DNA of 35,749 nt from contig JAHQVZ010000349.1 of NCBI GenBank assembly GCA_019634055.1, forward strand, positions 1-35,749, given 5' to 3'. The DNA is from Leptolyngbyaceae cyanobacterium MAG.088. GTDB taxonomy: Bacteria > Cyanobacteriota > Cyanobacteriia > Phormidesmidales > Phormidesmidaceae. The notes under the pieces are model-generated. The model ran no database searches and was not told the DNA's origin. It worked only from the letters and a program-made list of their open reading frames with translations. This document shows positions 24,883 to 33,898 of this stretch, piece by piece. Position 1 is the stretch's first letter. The number at the start of each line of letters is the position of its first letter. Both the position numbers and the translations under genes were made by a program.

Positions 24883-25278
24883 ATGACTACTAACCGGCAA
24901 GTACCATACCTCGTTGGGGATAATAGCAAGCCGTCCTACGCTGGTCGTCTACACCAGCGCCTAGATGAGGCCATGCAAGAAGGTACTGAAGTTCAGGTTC
25001 GACTTCCTTGGGGTGGGTTAAGCGGTGTTCCTGTGTACTTAGATGACACCTGTGTTGAAATTGTGTATGTTCATGTCTACGAACCTGATGAAGACGATGA
25101 GCCTGATGATGAGGTATCCCGCCGAACGGTTTGGTTAGTGCGCTTAGAAGAAATTAGTGCTGTATCATTTGTCAGTGAAAGTTGGTCTAAAGAGCGTTTA
25201 GAGAAGCTATTCGTGCCAGATAAACAGGAAGATACTTCTTCCATTCAGGATGTGGGGTCTGAGGAACCTACGGATTAA
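24883..25278 (+). CDS. Conserved hypothetical protein with acidic loop
   Basis: This is a 131-residue cytoplasmic protein with no family I can name. The centre looks like a small beta-rich domain: TEVQVRLPWGGLSGVPVYLDDTCVEIVYVHVYEP, then a strongly acidic stretch (EPDEDDEPDDEVSRR), then TVWLVRLEEISAVSFVSESWSKERLEKLF. The pattern of short strands resembles Sm-like or SH3-like cyanobacterial hypotheticals, but this is a guess. AGGG lies about 10 nt before the ATG. It is not obviously linked to either neighbour; it follows the repeat-bearing gap, so the repeats may lie in its control region. Confidence 0.72.
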   Translation: MTTNRQVPYLVGDNSKPSYAGRLHQRLDEAMQEGTEVQVRLPWGGLSGVPVYLDDTCVEIVYVHVYEPDEDDEPDDEVSRRTVWLVRLEEISAVSFVSESWSKERLEKLFVPDKQEDTSSIQDVGSEEPTD

Positions 25279-25462
25279 GAGCCAGCATAGATAGGTGATT
25301 TATGGTGAGGGACCGCCGGTAGTCAAAAAACAAGGCACCCGCTAGCATTTTTTGATATAGCATCTGTCCCGTTGTAATAGCACAGGCGCACATCAGGTGA
25401 ATCATTGAAGTTAAAGGCTTTCAGGAATATTAATTGTATTTGTGTTGATTAACCTGGCAAGG

Positions 25463-25681
25463 TCAGAACGTAAACTTTTTGGTCACCCATCTCTTGGCTC
25501 TTGTGATAGCTTCATTGCGACTATAGGCTTTTGGTACAGCAACCGCGCTACCTGTAGCATAATCAACCCAAGCAGTATAGATTTTTGTGCCCAAATGGGT
25601 ATCGCTAGTGATCTGGATTGTCACACCACGGTAAGGAAACGCAAAAACAGGGTTGATGTAGTCGGGGTCAGCGATATGCAT
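25463..25681 (-). CDS. Small conserved hypothetical protein
   Basis: This is a 72-residue protein from the ATG at 25681 (TTG at 25693 is possible). It reads MHIADPDYINPVFAFPYRGV, then KIYTAWVDYATGSAVAVPKAYSRNEAITRAKRWVTKKF. The two strands followed by a basic amphipathic helix resemble small cyanobacterial hypotheticals I have seen, but I cannot name a family. The opposite strand is also open across the region (25442-25720), with a much less protein-like translation, so the minus strand is the better call. It is divergent from the acetyltransferase gene, with about 57 nt between. Confidence 0.55.
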   Translation of the reverse strand: MHIADPDYINPVFAFPYRGVTIQITSDTHLGTKIYTAWVDYATGSAVAVPKAYSRNEAITRAKRWVTKKFTF

Positions 25682-25738
25682 AGATGGTGGCAAAGTGACC
25701 GTGATACTGATTACTTATAGATCTATTCAGTCCTTGTC

Positions 25739-26170
25739 ATGGCTATTGAAATTGTACGTTGCGAACTTTCAGCCTACGGTTTTGCCATTCAGACTATTCG
25801 TGAAACTGTCTTTGTAGCTGAACAAGGTGTGCCTGTAGAACTGGAAATGGATGACCGTGATCCCATGTGTAAGCATGTGTTAGCTCTGGTTGATGGTTAT
25901 CCTGCAGGTACAGCTCGTCTGGATGTTCTCAAGCAGGGAAAAATAGGCCGCCTAGCCGTGTTAAGGAAGTTTAGACGATGTGGGTTAGGACGATTAATTA
26001 TGCATGACATTGAGTCTATTGGTCATGAACACCAACTTCCATATCTCTGGTGTCATGCACAGAAGACGGCAGTCAACTTTTACCAAGCCCTGGGCTATCG
26101 CGTTAGCAGTTCTGATTTTTTGGAAGCTGGTCTCGTACATTGCAAGATGCAAAAGGCTTTGGGTCAGTAG
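25739..26170 (+). CDS. GNAT-family N-acetyltransferase
   Basis: This is a 143-residue single-domain acetyltransferase of the YjcF/ElaA-like group. IRETVFVAEQGVPVELEMDDRD (20-41) is typical of that group. The acetyl-CoA-binding motif is IGRLAVLRKFRRCGLGRLIMHDIE, with the R-x-x-G-x-G loop. NFYQALGYRVSSSDFLEAGLVHCKMQK is the conserved C-terminal beta-bulge and helix. The acceptor is unknown. It converges on the MsrP-type gene, the two stops being only about 14 nt apart. Confidence 0.9.
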   Translation: MAIEIVRCELSAYGFAIQTIRETVFVAEQGVPVELEMDDRDPMCKHVLALVDGYPAGTARLDVLKQGKIGRLAVLRKFRRCGLGRLIMHDIESIGHEHQLPYLWCHAQKTAVNFYQALGYRVSSSDFLEAGLVHCKMQKALGQ

Positions 26171-26184
26171 CAAAGTTTTTCCTT

Positions 26185-27168
26185 TTATGCATACAAGTCG
26201 GCCACATAGTCCCCATAGCCGTTATAAATCACCGTATCCTGTTTGACCCAATCCCAGTCTTCGCCGTCACCTACCAGACGCTCCTGCTTTTGTGACCAAC
26301 GAGGGTGTGCTACGTCAGGTTCTACATTCGCTTCAAACTTATATTCGTTAGGCGAGATTGTATTCCAATAGGTAGTGGGTTGCTCTGCCAAAAACTCAAT
26401 TTTAACGATCGACTTAGCACCTTTGAATCCATACTTCCAGGGCACCACCATACGAATAGGGGCACCATGCTGTTTAGGCATAGTACGACCGTAAATACCT
26501 ACAGCAAAAAATGCTAAGTCATTGGCCATTTCTTCAATCCGCAGCCCTTCATGGTAAGGCCAAGGTAAATTTGAGAACGAAATAGCAGGTCCTTCAGTAA
26601 TGTTCGAGTCGTAGAAAGATTCAAACCGGACAAACTTGGCTTCTGAGGTGGGTTCTACATCTTCTAAAATTTTACGCATTGGAAAACCAAGCCATGGAAC
26701 TACCATGGCCCATGCTTCAACACAACGAAATCGATAAATTCTTTCTTCTAAAGGAAATTTTTGATAGAGATCGTCTAAATCATAAGTTTTAGAATTTTTG
26801 ACCAGACCAGACACCTCTAGCTTCCAAGGATCTGTGGGCAGGTTTTGCGCATTTGACCAAATATTTTTAGTCAGTCCAAACTCATAAAAGTTGTTGTAAC
26901 GACTTGCAAATAACTGATTTGTGACTGGACTCCCAGTATCTGCAAATGTCGAATTGGTGGTGAAATTGCGGAGGGGATTGCCAAATGTGCTGCTGAGTTC
27001 CTCTGTCCCTTGTGCTGTTAAAGAACGACCAGTACAGCTAGTTGCCGCAATGCCCAGTCCTAATCCGGCCAAGTTTTTAAGAACGCGACGACGCTTCAGA
27101 TAAGCGATTTCTGAGGTAGCCAATTTTTCAGGAAGTTGCCAGTCGGGACGAATGTGAATAAAGCTCAT
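26185..27168 (-). CDS. msrP: MsrP-type protein-methionine-sulfoxide reductase catalytic subunit (molybdoenzyme)
   Basis: This 327-residue protein of the sulfite-oxidase fold binds a mononuclear molybdenum cofactor and, in E. coli, repairs oxidised methionines of periplasmic proteins. The N-terminus has a twin-arginine signal (KRRRVLKNLAGLGLGIAATSC, RR at about 26-28). The molybdenum-ligating cysteine is C149 in YRFRCVEAWAMVVPWLGFP. FESFYDSNITEGPAISFSNLPWPYHEGLRIEEA-like sequence and GRTMPKQHGAPIRMVVPWKYGFKGAKSI are family hallmarks. The open frame extends to 27285, but the ATG at 27168 gives the normal start. The heme partner MsrQ is not adjacent. It is divergent from chlI, sharing about 160 nt. 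Confidence 0.9.
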   Translation of the reverse strand: MSFIHIRPDWQLPEKLATSEIAYLKRRRVLKNLAGLGLGIAATSCTGRSLTAQGTEELSSTFGNPLRNFTTNSTFADTGSPVTNQLFASRYNNFYEFGLTKNIWSNAQNLPTDPWKLEVSGLVKNSKTYDLDDLYQKFPLEERIYRFRCVEAWAMVVPWLGFPMRKILEDVEPTSEAKFVRFESFYDSNITEGPAISFSNLPWPYHEGLRIEEMANDLAFFAVGIYGRTMPKQHGAPIRMVVPWKYGFKGAKSIVKIEFLAEQPTTYWNTISPNEYKFEANVEPDVAHPRWSQKQERLVGDGEDWDWVKQDTVIYNGYGDYVADLYA

Positions 27169-27326
27169 AGCCAACGACAGTGGGAAGCATTGCATACACA
27201 ACTTTTGACAGGGTAACCTATTCTTCTGAATGCTAAATGAGCAGAACCTGAATGACAGCGGTAGACGAGCCGCACTGTGGCACAATGAGACCTAGTCGTT
27301 AAAATACCTTGCCTTTAAGAAGCCCT

Positions 27327-28406
27327 GTGAGTACTGCTACCTCTACTCGACGTGCCGTTTTCCCTTTTACTGCGGTAATCGGCCAAGAAGATATGAAACT
27401 TGCCCTGATCTTGAATGTCATTGACCCTAAAATTGGTGGGGTAATGATTATGGGCGATCGCGGTACGGGTAAATCAACAACTATTCGAGCACTTGCTGAT
27501 TTACTGCCTGAGATCAGTGTGGTAGAGAGCGATCCATTTAACCGTGAGCCCACAGACCCAGAGGTTAAGCGGGAGTACGAAGGTCAGTCAATTCCAGAAG
27601 GCTCTATGAAGGTGCCCATGGTGGATTTACCGCTAGGCGCTACTGAAGATCGGGTATGTGGCACCATCGATATTGAAAAGGCTTTGTCTGAGGGCATTAA
27701 AGCATTTGAACCAGGACTACTTGCCAAGGCGAACCGAGGCTTACTGTATGTCGATGAGGTCAATCTGCTGGACGATCACTTGGTAGACGTCCTATTGGAC
27801 TCTGCTGCTTCAGGACGCAATACGGTAGAACGTGAGGGGATTTCCATCCGTCATCCAGCTCAGTTTGTGTTGATTGGGTCTGGTAACCCTGAGGAAGGTG
27901 AGTTGAGACCTCAGCTGTTAGACCGCTTTGGTATGCATGCTGAAATTCGCACCGTTAAGGATCCCGCTCAGCGTGTGCAAATTGTTGAGCAGCGTTCTGA
28001 ATTTGATCAAGATCCAGATGCATTTCTGGCCAAGTACCAGCCCGAGCAAACTGCTTTGCAGGAAAAAATTGTCAGTGCTCAGCAACGTTTAAAGGACGTC
28101 AATATCGAGCATGACTATCGGGTACAGATTTCTCAAGTTTGCTCTGAGCTAGATGTGGATGGGCTACGGGGTGATATTGTTTCTAACCGAGCAGCGAAGG
28201 CACTGGCTGCCTACGAAGGTCGCGCTGAAGTAACGATTGACGACATTCAGACTGTTATTGCGCTTTGTCTGCGCCATCGTTTACGGAAGGATCCTCTGGA
28301 GTCTATTGACTCTGGGTATAAGGTAGAAAAGACCTTTGGTAACGTGTTTGGTGTTACTATCCCCGATCCATCTTCTAATGGTCGTACCCCTGTAGGGACT
28401 CGATAA
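27327..28406 (+). CDS. chlI: Magnesium chelatase ATPase subunit I
   Basis: This AAA+ subunit, with ChlD and ChlH, inserts magnesium into protoporphyrin IX as the first dedicated step of chlorophyll synthesis. It has 359 residues from the GTG at 27327, reading [20 protein letters not shown] as the usual ChlI start; a TTG at 27309 is also in frame. Walker A is [15 protein letters not shown], Walker B is [17 protein letters not shown], and [21 protein letters not shown] carries the sensor and arginine-finger region. [19 protein letters not shown] is the C-terminal helical bundle. AGAAG lies 5 nt before the GTG. ruvC begins at the very next base after the stop. Confidence 0.95.
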   Translation: MSTATSTRRAVFPFTAVIGQEDMKLALILNVIDPKIGGVMIMGDRGTGKSTTIRALADLLPEISVVESDPFNREPTDPEVKREYEGQSIPEGSMKVPMVDLPLGATEDRVCGTIDIEKALSEGIKAFEPGLLAKANRGLLYVDEVNLLDDHLVDVLLDSAASGRNTVEREGISIRHPAQFVLIGSGNPEEGELRPQLLDRFGMHAEIRTVKDPAQRVQIVEQRSEFDQDPDAFLAKYQPEQTALQEKIVSAQQRLKDVNIEHDYRVQISQVCSELDVDGLRGDIVSNRAAKALAAYEGRAEVTIDDIQTVIALCLRHRLRKDPLESIDSGYKVEKTFGNVFGVTIPDPSSNGRTPVGTR

Positions 28407-28898
28407 ATGAGGAAACGAATCCTAGGGCTAGATCCTGGGTTAGCCATTTTAGGATTCGGTATTCTTGAATATGATCCAGCGACTACTCGAGATCTCAAGC
28501 CAGATCTTGAAGTTGTTGATTTTGGCGTTATTCAAACTCCGGCGGGTACGGAGATGGGGTCACGGCTATGTACCATCTATGATGATTTGAATAGCGTCAT
28601 TGAGACCTATCAGCCCGATTCTGTTTCCATTGAAAAGTTGTTCTTTTATCGTATGGGAAACACAATTTTGGTCGCCCAGGCAAGGGGCGTTGTTATGTTG
28701 GTGCTGGCTCAGCATAAGCTGCCGTTTTTGGAGTTTACTCCAGCTCAGATAAAGCAGGCCCTGACGGGGTACGGTAATGCCGAAAAGCGCGATGTGCAGG
28801 AAGCGGTTCAGCGAGAGTTGAAACTAGATAAGCTGCCTCGTCCTGACGATGCGGCGGATGCCCTAGCAGTGGCTATGACAGGCTGGTTTAACCTTTGA
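28407..28898 (+). CDS. ruvC: Crossover junction endodeoxyribonuclease RuvC
   Basis: This homodimeric nuclease resolves Holliday junctions in recombination. It has 163 residues, normal for the family. The four catalytic acids are D9 in [15 protein letters not shown]76 in SVSIEKLFF, and D148 and D151 in [62 protein letters not shown] is the conserved centre. The ATG begins directly after the chlI TAA with no gap, so translation is probably coupled. It converges on argG; a stem-loop lies between them. Confidence 0.95.
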   Translation: MRKRILGLDPGLAILGFGILEYDPATTRDLKPDLEVVDFGVIQTPAGTEMGSRLCTIYDDLNSVIETYQPDSVSIEKLFFYRMGNTILVAQARGVVMLVLAQHKLPFLEFTPAQIKQALTGYGNAEKRDVQEAVQRELKLDKLPRPDDAADALAVAMTGWFNL

Positions 28899-28941
28899 AA
28901 GGGACGTCAGGCAGGGGAAACGACTGGTTGAGCAAATTGGC

Positions 28942-28983
28942 ATATATACCCACTGCCGTCGTTAGCCAGCAGTGGATATATAT
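28942..28983. terminator. Stem-loop between convergent ruvC and argG
   Basis: ATATATA-C-CCACTGC (28942-28956) pairs with GCAGTGG-A-TATATAT (28969-28983), one C-A mismatch in 15 positions, loop 12 nt. It lies between the two convergent stops and may end both transcripts, but no T-run follows on either strand. Confidence 0.5.
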
Positions 28984-28990
28984 TATGCCC

Positions 28991-30199
28991 TTAGGAAGAT
29001 GAGCGAATTTTCTCGGACCACACGCGGGTGGGTAGACCCCAGACATAGATAAAGCCTTCGGCGGCTTTGTGGTCAAACTGGTCGTCTTCGCCGTAGGTGG
29101 CTAGTTCCTCGGTGTAGAGGGCATTTTCAGACTTGCGGCCAGCAATAATGACGTTGCCTTTGAACAGTTTCAGGCGAATGGTGCCGGATACCTGCTCCTG
29201 GGTGGTTTCGATAAAGGCATCGAGGGCTGCTTTGAGGGGACTAAACCAGAGACCGTTGTAGACCAACTCGCTGTAAGTTTGTTCAATGCCGCGCTTGTAC
29301 TGGGTGACATCGGCGGTCAGAGTGAGGCTTTCAAGATCTCTGTGGGCGGCGATAAGGGCAAGTAGGGCAGGGGTTTCGTAAATCTCACGAGATTTAATAC
29401 CGACGAGACGATTTTCTATCATGTCGAGACGACCAAAGCCATGGTTGCCGACGATGGCATTTAGCTGGCTGATCAGCTCGACTGGAGCCAGGCTATTGCC
29501 GTTGAGTCCCACGGGCATCCCTTTTTCGAAGTTAATTTCTATATATTCAGGTTCGTCAGGGGTGTCGGCGATGGCTTTGGTTAGGGCGTATACTTCTTCG
29601 GGGGGTTCAATCCAGGGGTTTTCTAAGATACCGGCTTCGATACTACGGCCTAGCAAATTACGGTCAATGCTGTAGGGGGAAGACTTTTTCACTGGAAAGG
29701 TGAGACCAAACTTTTCGCCGTAGGAAATGGCTTGTTCTCGACTCATGCCCCATTCGCGGGCAGGGGCAAGTACTTTGAGGTTGGGGTTGAGGGCTGCGAT
29801 CGCAACATCAAATCGTACCTGGTCATTACCCTTACCTGTACACCCATGGGCCACAGCATCTGCACCATACTTTTCTGCAGCGGCGACTAACTCTTTAGCA
29901 ATCAATGGTCGAGCTAGCGATGTCGATAGGGGATAGCGATCTTCGTAAAGCGCATTGGCCTTGATAGCAGGAAACGCATAGTCAGTCACAAATGTTTCCG
30001 TCACATCTGCCACCAGCGATTCCATTACCCCCGCATCGAGTGCCTTTTTCTGAATTGGGCCGAGTTCCTCGCCTTGACCTAGATCCGCCGCTAGCGTAAT
30101 GACTTCCTTAACACCAAACTCATTCTTGAGATAAGGAATGCAAACAGTCGTGTCCACTCCTCCAGAATAGGCAAGTACAACCCGTTCAGCCCGACCCAT
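28991..30199 (-). CDS. argG: Argininosuccinate synthase
   Basis: This enzyme joins citrulline and aspartate with ATP to give argininosuccinate, the penultimate step of arginine synthesis. It has 402 residues, normal for the family. The P-loop of the PP-type ATPase is [13 protein letters not shown] (9-21). [43 protein letters not shown], and later [23 protein letters not shown], are conserved signatures. The ATG at 30199 is the only plausible start. It is monocistronic on the minus strand and divergent from the GT2 gene at 30327. Confidence 0.97.
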   Translation of the reverse strand: MGRAERVVLAYSGGVDTTVCIPYLKNEFGVKEVITLAADLGQGEELGPIQKKALDAGVMESLVADVTETFVTDYAFPAIKANALYEDRYPLSTSLARPLIAKELVAAAEKYGADAVAHGCTGKGNDQVRFDVAIAALNPNLKVLAPAREWGMSREQAISYGEKFGLTFPVKKSSPYSIDRNLLGRSIEAGILENPWIEPPEEVYALTKAIADTPDEPEYIEINFEKGMPVGLNGNSLAPVELISQLNAIVGNHGFGRLDMIENRLVGIKSREIYETPALLALIAAHRDLESLTLTADVTQYKRGIEQTYSELVYNGLWFSPLKAALDAFIETTQEQVSGTIRLKLFKGNVIIAGRKSENALYTEELATYGEDDQFDHKAAEGFIYVWGLPTRVWSEKIRSSS

Positions 30200-30326
30200 A
30201 ATGTGGATTCCTGATTAAACTACAAACCTATATAGTAAGGCAGGTATTGAAGCAGGAACATAGTTGTTCAGAAGATTGTCTAACCAGACCGCTATCATAA
30301 AGATCACGGCCCCTAACCCTTTATCT

Positions 30327-31253
30327 ATGTATTTCAGCGTTGTTATTCCTACCTATAACCGCAAACCAATCTTAGAAAAATGCTTACAGGCTATGGAGCA
30401 TCAGGTTCTCCGTGGTGATACCCAGATTGAGGGCTATGAAATTGTGGTGGTTGATGATGGGTCTACCGATGGCACGGTGGAATGGCTACGCTCAGAGCAG
30501 CTTCCCCATGTAAAACTTTACGAGCAAGACCATAAAGGAGCCGCTGTTGCCCGTAACGTTGGCGTGGAGAAGGCTACGGGCGATACGATTATTTTTATTG
30601 ATAGCGATCTCGTCGTTCTCGACGGCTTTTTGCAACACCATGCCGATGCTCTCACCGAACATTACACTAGCCGAGGCAATGACCAGGTATTTACCTATGG
30701 ACGTGTGGTCAATACCTGCAATTTTGAGGAGCCAACATCCGAACCATTTAAGGTGACTGACTATTCCCAGGCATTTTTTGCAACGGGAAATGTTGCGATC
30801 TCCAAACATTGGCTGCTCAAAGCAGGTTTATTTGATACACAATTCACCCAATATGGCTGGGAAGATCTAGAGCTAGGGGTACGCCTCAAAAACCTGGGCC
30901 TAACGCTGGTCAAATGCCCTGCAGCGGTTGGCTATCACTGGCACCCCCCCTTTAGCCTGGATGATCTGCCCCGATTAATCGATGTAGAAATTCAGCGAGC
31001 CCGCATGGGAGTTGTGTTTTACCAAAAGCACCCCACCCTAGATGTACGCATGATGATCCAGATGACCTGGTTGCATCGGCTTTTATGGGGACTACTCTCC
31101 TTGGGCGGCCTGCTGAATGAAAAGACCCTTAAACCGTTACTACAGTGGTTGATTGATCAGGGACGCCCTCAACTGTCTTTAGAAATAGCCCGCATTTTCT
31201 TGAATTGGTACAACGTCAACGCTGTATATGCGGCCTATCGAGAACAGTCATAG
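30327..31253 (+). CDS. Glycosyltransferase family 2 with galactosyltransferase-like C-terminal motif
   Basis: This 308-residue protein starts FSVVIPTYNRKPILEKCLQA, with VVDDGSTDGT (41-50) and a metal-binding DSD at 92-94 in IFIDSDLVVL. QYGWEDLELGVRLKNLG supplies the W-E-D motif of the Glyco_transf_7C kind. It ends with a helical segment (LLWGLLSLGGLL) that may touch the membrane. The frame is open to a TTG at 30264 with AGGA 6 nt upstream, so a longer form of 329 residues is possible; homologues usually begin at FSVVIPTYN, so I chose the ATG at 30327. It is not in the polysaccharide locus, and its acceptor is unknown. Confidence 0.9.
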   Translation: MYFSVVIPTYNRKPILEKCLQAMEHQVLRGDTQIEGYEIVVVDDGSTDGTVEWLRSEQLPHVKLYEQDHKGAAVARNVGVEKATGDTIIFIDSDLVVLDGFLQHHADALTEHYTSRGNDQVFTYGRVVNTCNFEEPTSEPFKVTDYSQAFFATGNVAISKHWLLKAGLFDTQFTQYGWEDLELGVRLKNLGLTLVKCPAAVGYHWHPPFSLDDLPRLIDVEIQRARMGVVFYQKHPTLDVRMMIQMTWLHRLLWGLLSLGGLLNEKTLKPLLQWLIDQGRPQLSLEIARIFLNWYNVNAVYAAYREQS

Positions 31254-31607
31254 ATAGTCAAGAGGAGCAACAGGTGCACATAGTACCCCCTATGGGTGAA
31301 GTTAACTTCAATTTAGTGTGGGTACCATATCAACAAGCGTTTGTATGGTAAAAAAAATTTAAGCTCTATTGCCCAATAAGAGTAAACACCTCTGAAAACT
31401 GTCATAAGGCATGGGCTAGTACATCATCACGGTTGCTATACGTAGCGAACACCCTAAACCTTGATAGTTTGCTTCTTTGGCTTGATTTTATATGCTGATT
31501 GAGCATTTTGTACCTATAGATACACCAGTTACCATCTCCAATAGTTAGCTTGATATGAAATCACAATATTAAAAAACCTATAGACCCCATCTCTAAACGT
31601 CCGTATT
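31254..31607. other. Gene-free region with several short hairpins
   Basis: No gene is seen. Inverted repeats include TACCATA (31323-31329) with TATGGTA (31344-31350), a CTCTATTG/CAATAAGAG pair with one bulged base starting near 31365, and GCTA/TAGC around TACG near 31440. None is followed by a T-run on the plus strand. Confidence 0.5.
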
Positions 31608-32195
31608 ATGCAGTCTGATAACGTTCAACTATTTCGTATGCTGATTGAAGCTGGTGCTCAGCCAGGGGAGGATTTTTCCTATGACCTCGGTCAAGGCACC
31701 TGTCATATCAATGAGCGGGGATTTATCTTGCTGCAAAACGAATTTCCCCATATTGATTGGCATGAAATTTCCAGCGTGATTGAACATGATCTAGATGGCC
31801 CTGTTCAATCACTTAACCAATATCTGGGAGTCGATTTTGTAGCTGCTGTTCTGCAACAATTGCAGCAACGTTTAGAGCAATTACCTACCAATGAAGCGGC
31901 TTGGTATGTCCATCAAGTTTTAGGTGGTGTGGAGCAGCGTACAGGGATCGCGCTTTACCAGGTAATACAACGTGATGTGCCAGCAGACATCTGTCAACGG
32001 CTAGATCAGTTGCTCAAGCTCACACCTCTTACTGTCTGTAATTTATGGATAGGAGATCTAGTGATGGCAGCAGGTGGGTCTCCTGAAGATATCGAATATG
32101 ATGGCGAGGAGGTTTTCCTAAGCGAAGCTGGTGTTACCCTTCTGACTCAGGTGTGGCTAGGGGAATTAGACATCCAAGATAACCTGGCGGCCTAA
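31608..32195 (+). CDS. Conserved hypothetical protein
   Basis: This is a 195-residue soluble protein without signal peptide or membrane helix. It has an overall acidic, leucine- and glutamine-rich composition: FRMLIEAGAQPGEDFSYDLGQGTCHINERGFILLQNEFP, VAAVLQQLQQRLEQLPTNEAAWYVHQVLGG and LWIGDLVMAAGGSPEDIEYDGEEVFLSEAGVTLLTQVWLGE. The pattern is of several helices, and I recognise no catalytic motif. The coherent sequence, good length and lack of a rival frame support a real gene. It has no obvious operon partner. Confidence 0.75.
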   Translation: MQSDNVQLFRMLIEAGAQPGEDFSYDLGQGTCHINERGFILLQNEFPHIDWHEISSVIEHDLDGPVQSLNQYLGVDFVAAVLQQLQQRLEQLPTNEAAWYVHQVLGGVEQRTGIALYQVIQRDVPADICQRLDQLLKLTPLTVCNLWIGDLVMAAGGSPEDIEYDGEEVFLSEAGVTLLTQVWLGELDIQDNLAA

Positions 32196-32321
32196 TCATG
32201 TTGAGATACGTTATAAAGTACGTATAACAAAAGAGAATTTAAAGTGTACTAAAGAGACGTTTTAGTCCTAAGGGTTAAAGGTATTACATCGAAACAATTA
32301 ATCCCTATGGCAAGGGCACTC

Positions 32322-32867
32322 TTAGAATGCACAGCCCTTGGGTAATGGGTCAACAGTCTCTAAACCTGGCAAAGAATCTACAACAGTTTGAAATCCGGTT
32401 TCTACACTTCCCCCAAAAACCTGACCACCATAGTGACTTTGAACACCACCCATATGTCCACGAATGATCACAGATTGTTCTGGTGTAATGGGCACAGGGC
32501 CGCCACTGCGGGTAAAGGGTTGTTCGTTAACATGGCTATGGGCCAAAATTCGACGGTAAAGTAATTCACCCGTTTGAGTATCAACGACTTCCCACCAATC
32601 GGCATACTGCTCACAACCTGTATCGGCACTACTGATAGTGACAGCAAATGTATAGTTATTCGCTTCCCCCGTTACGGCCACTGATACTAAGTCAGCAACG
32701 GGCATACCACTAGCATCAGTGGGATTGGTAGCAATTGGTTCAACCACAGGTTCAGAGACTGTTTCAGGAACAGGCGTAGGTGCAGAGGTAAGCTCAACGC
32801 TACTATCCGGAGAGGCTGCGCAGGCTGTCATTAGCACTAGCAGAAATAGGTATTGGACTCTATGCAT
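32322..32867 (-). CDS. Putative lipoprotein
   Basis: The protein has 181 residues. The N-terminal MHRVQYLFLLVLMTAC gives a signal peptide with a lipobox-like LMTA-C (C16), so it is probably lipid-anchored. A proline/threonine/valine-rich low-complexity linker follows (SPDSSVELTSAPTPVPETVS and on, to about residue 50). The folded part (LVSVAVTGEANNYTFAVTISSADTGCEQYADWWEVVDTQTGELLYRRILAHSHVNEQPFTRSGGPVPI) looks like a beta-sandwich domain with conserved histidines. I cannot name its family. It lies 28 nt downstream of map on the same strand, so the two may be co-transcribed. Confidence 0.75.
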   Translation of the reverse strand: MHRVQYLFLLVLMTACAASPDSSVELTSAPTPVPETVSEPVVEPIATNPTDASGMPVADLVSVAVTGEANNYTFAVTISSADTGCEQYADWWEVVDTQTGELLYRRILAHSHVNEQPFTRSGGPVPITPEQSVIIRGHMGGVQSHYGGQVFGGSVETGFQTVVDSLPGLETVDPLPKGCAF

Positions 32868-32895
32868 GTGTTTTGAGCGTATGATTAGCGGCAGC

Positions 32896-33699
32896 TCAAA
32901 CGGCCGCTGCCACAGGTGCCTTCGTTAAAATATCGACCCCCTCTTTAGTCACGACCACTGTATGCTCAAACTGAGCTGTCAGTTTTCGATCTTTTGTCAC
33001 GGCCGTCCAACCATCGGCTAATAATTCCACTTCATGGGTGCCGATATTAATCATGGGTTCGATGGTAAATACCATGCCAGGAGCTAGCTTTTTCCCTTTA
33101 CCTGCTGTTCCATAATGGGGAATTTGAGGTTCAGTGTGGAAAATGCGGTGAACACCATGGCCGACGAAATCACGGACTACCGAAAACCCTTCTGCCTCGG
33201 CATAGGTTTGAATGGCTGCCCCAATATCGCCGATGCGGGCCCCGGGCTTTACAGCTTGAATACCCCGATACATGCTTTCTTCGGTAACTTCTACCAATTT
33301 CCGGGCTTTGGGGGAAACATCACCCACTAAAAAAGTTCGGGAGGTATCGCCATGGTAACCATTCAGAATGGGGGTGACATCAATGTTGATAATGTCACCG
33401 TCTTGCAAAATTTGCTTGGCATTGGGGATGCCATGGCACACGACTTCGTTAACGCTGGTGCAAATGGACTTAGGAAAGGGGTCTACGCCGTCGCCGCCGG
33501 GGTACCCAAGCGGGGCGCTCTTAGCATTATGGGCTTGGGTCCAACGCTCAGCTTCGTCATTAAGCTCTAGGGTACTAACACCGGGTTTAACCATTGGCGT
33601 CAGGTGGTCTAGGAGATGTGAAGCCAGATGGCAGGCGTTACGCATCTGCTCAATTTCCCGTCTTGATAACCGAATGATTCCTTTGAAAGCAGAGTCCAC
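32896..33699 (-). CDS. map: Methionine aminopeptidase, type I
   Basis: This enzyme removes the initiator methionine from new proteins. It has 267 residues with a short N-terminus, so it lacks the zinc-finger extension some family members have. The metal ligands appear as two aspartates in INIDVTPILNGYHGDTSRTF, a histidine in FVGHGVHRIFHTEPQIPHYG, and glutamates in FTIEPMI and FEHTVVV. SICTSVNEVVCHGIP is the type I signature. The start is GTG at 33699, the only plausible one, since no ATG precedes the conserved region in frame before a stop. No strong ribosome site is seen. Confidence 0.95.
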   Translation of the reverse strand: MDSAFKGIIRLSRREIEQMRNACHLASHLLDHLTPMVKPGVSTLELNDEAERWTQAHNAKSAPLGYPGGDGVDPFPKSICTSVNEVVCHGIPNAKQILQDGDIINIDVTPILNGYHGDTSRTFLVGDVSPKARKLVEVTEESMYRGIQAVKPGARIGDIGAAIQTYAEAEGFSVVRDFVGHGVHRIFHTEPQIPHYGTAGKGKKLAPGMVFTIEPMINIGTHEVELLADGWTAVTKDRKLTAQFEHTVVVTKEGVDILTKAPVAAAV

Positions 33700-33801
33700 G
33701 ATGTTTCTATTGAATATTTAACGTTGGTTGTTCAGGGGTGTGACCACCTACCCTAACTCTAGCGCTATTGCAATCCTCTAGCCGCTAGATAATCGAAAAA
33801 T

Positions 33802-33825
33802 GATGGGCAGGCGCGCCTGCCCATC
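33802..33825. repeat. Perfect 24-bp GC-rich palindrome
   Basis: GATGGGCAGGCG (33802-33813) is followed directly by its reverse complement (33814-33825). As RNA it would form a 10-bp stem with a GCGC loop. On the minus strand it is followed by ATTTTTCG, terminator-like, but no gene on that strand ends just before it. It lies about 100 nt upstream of map. Confidence 0.8.
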
Positions 33826-33898
33826 GTCAAATCAGTAGTGGACATTAAAATGGGGCAGATGTGATAAAAATGGTCAACGATAGTGCTGGTTAAGGGGT

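Noticed and set aside
25442-25720. Plus-strand open frame of 92 codons over the small hypothetical gene.
   Set aside because: The translation is rich in cysteine, arginine and serine with no fold pattern, whereas the minus strand gives a coherent small protein.
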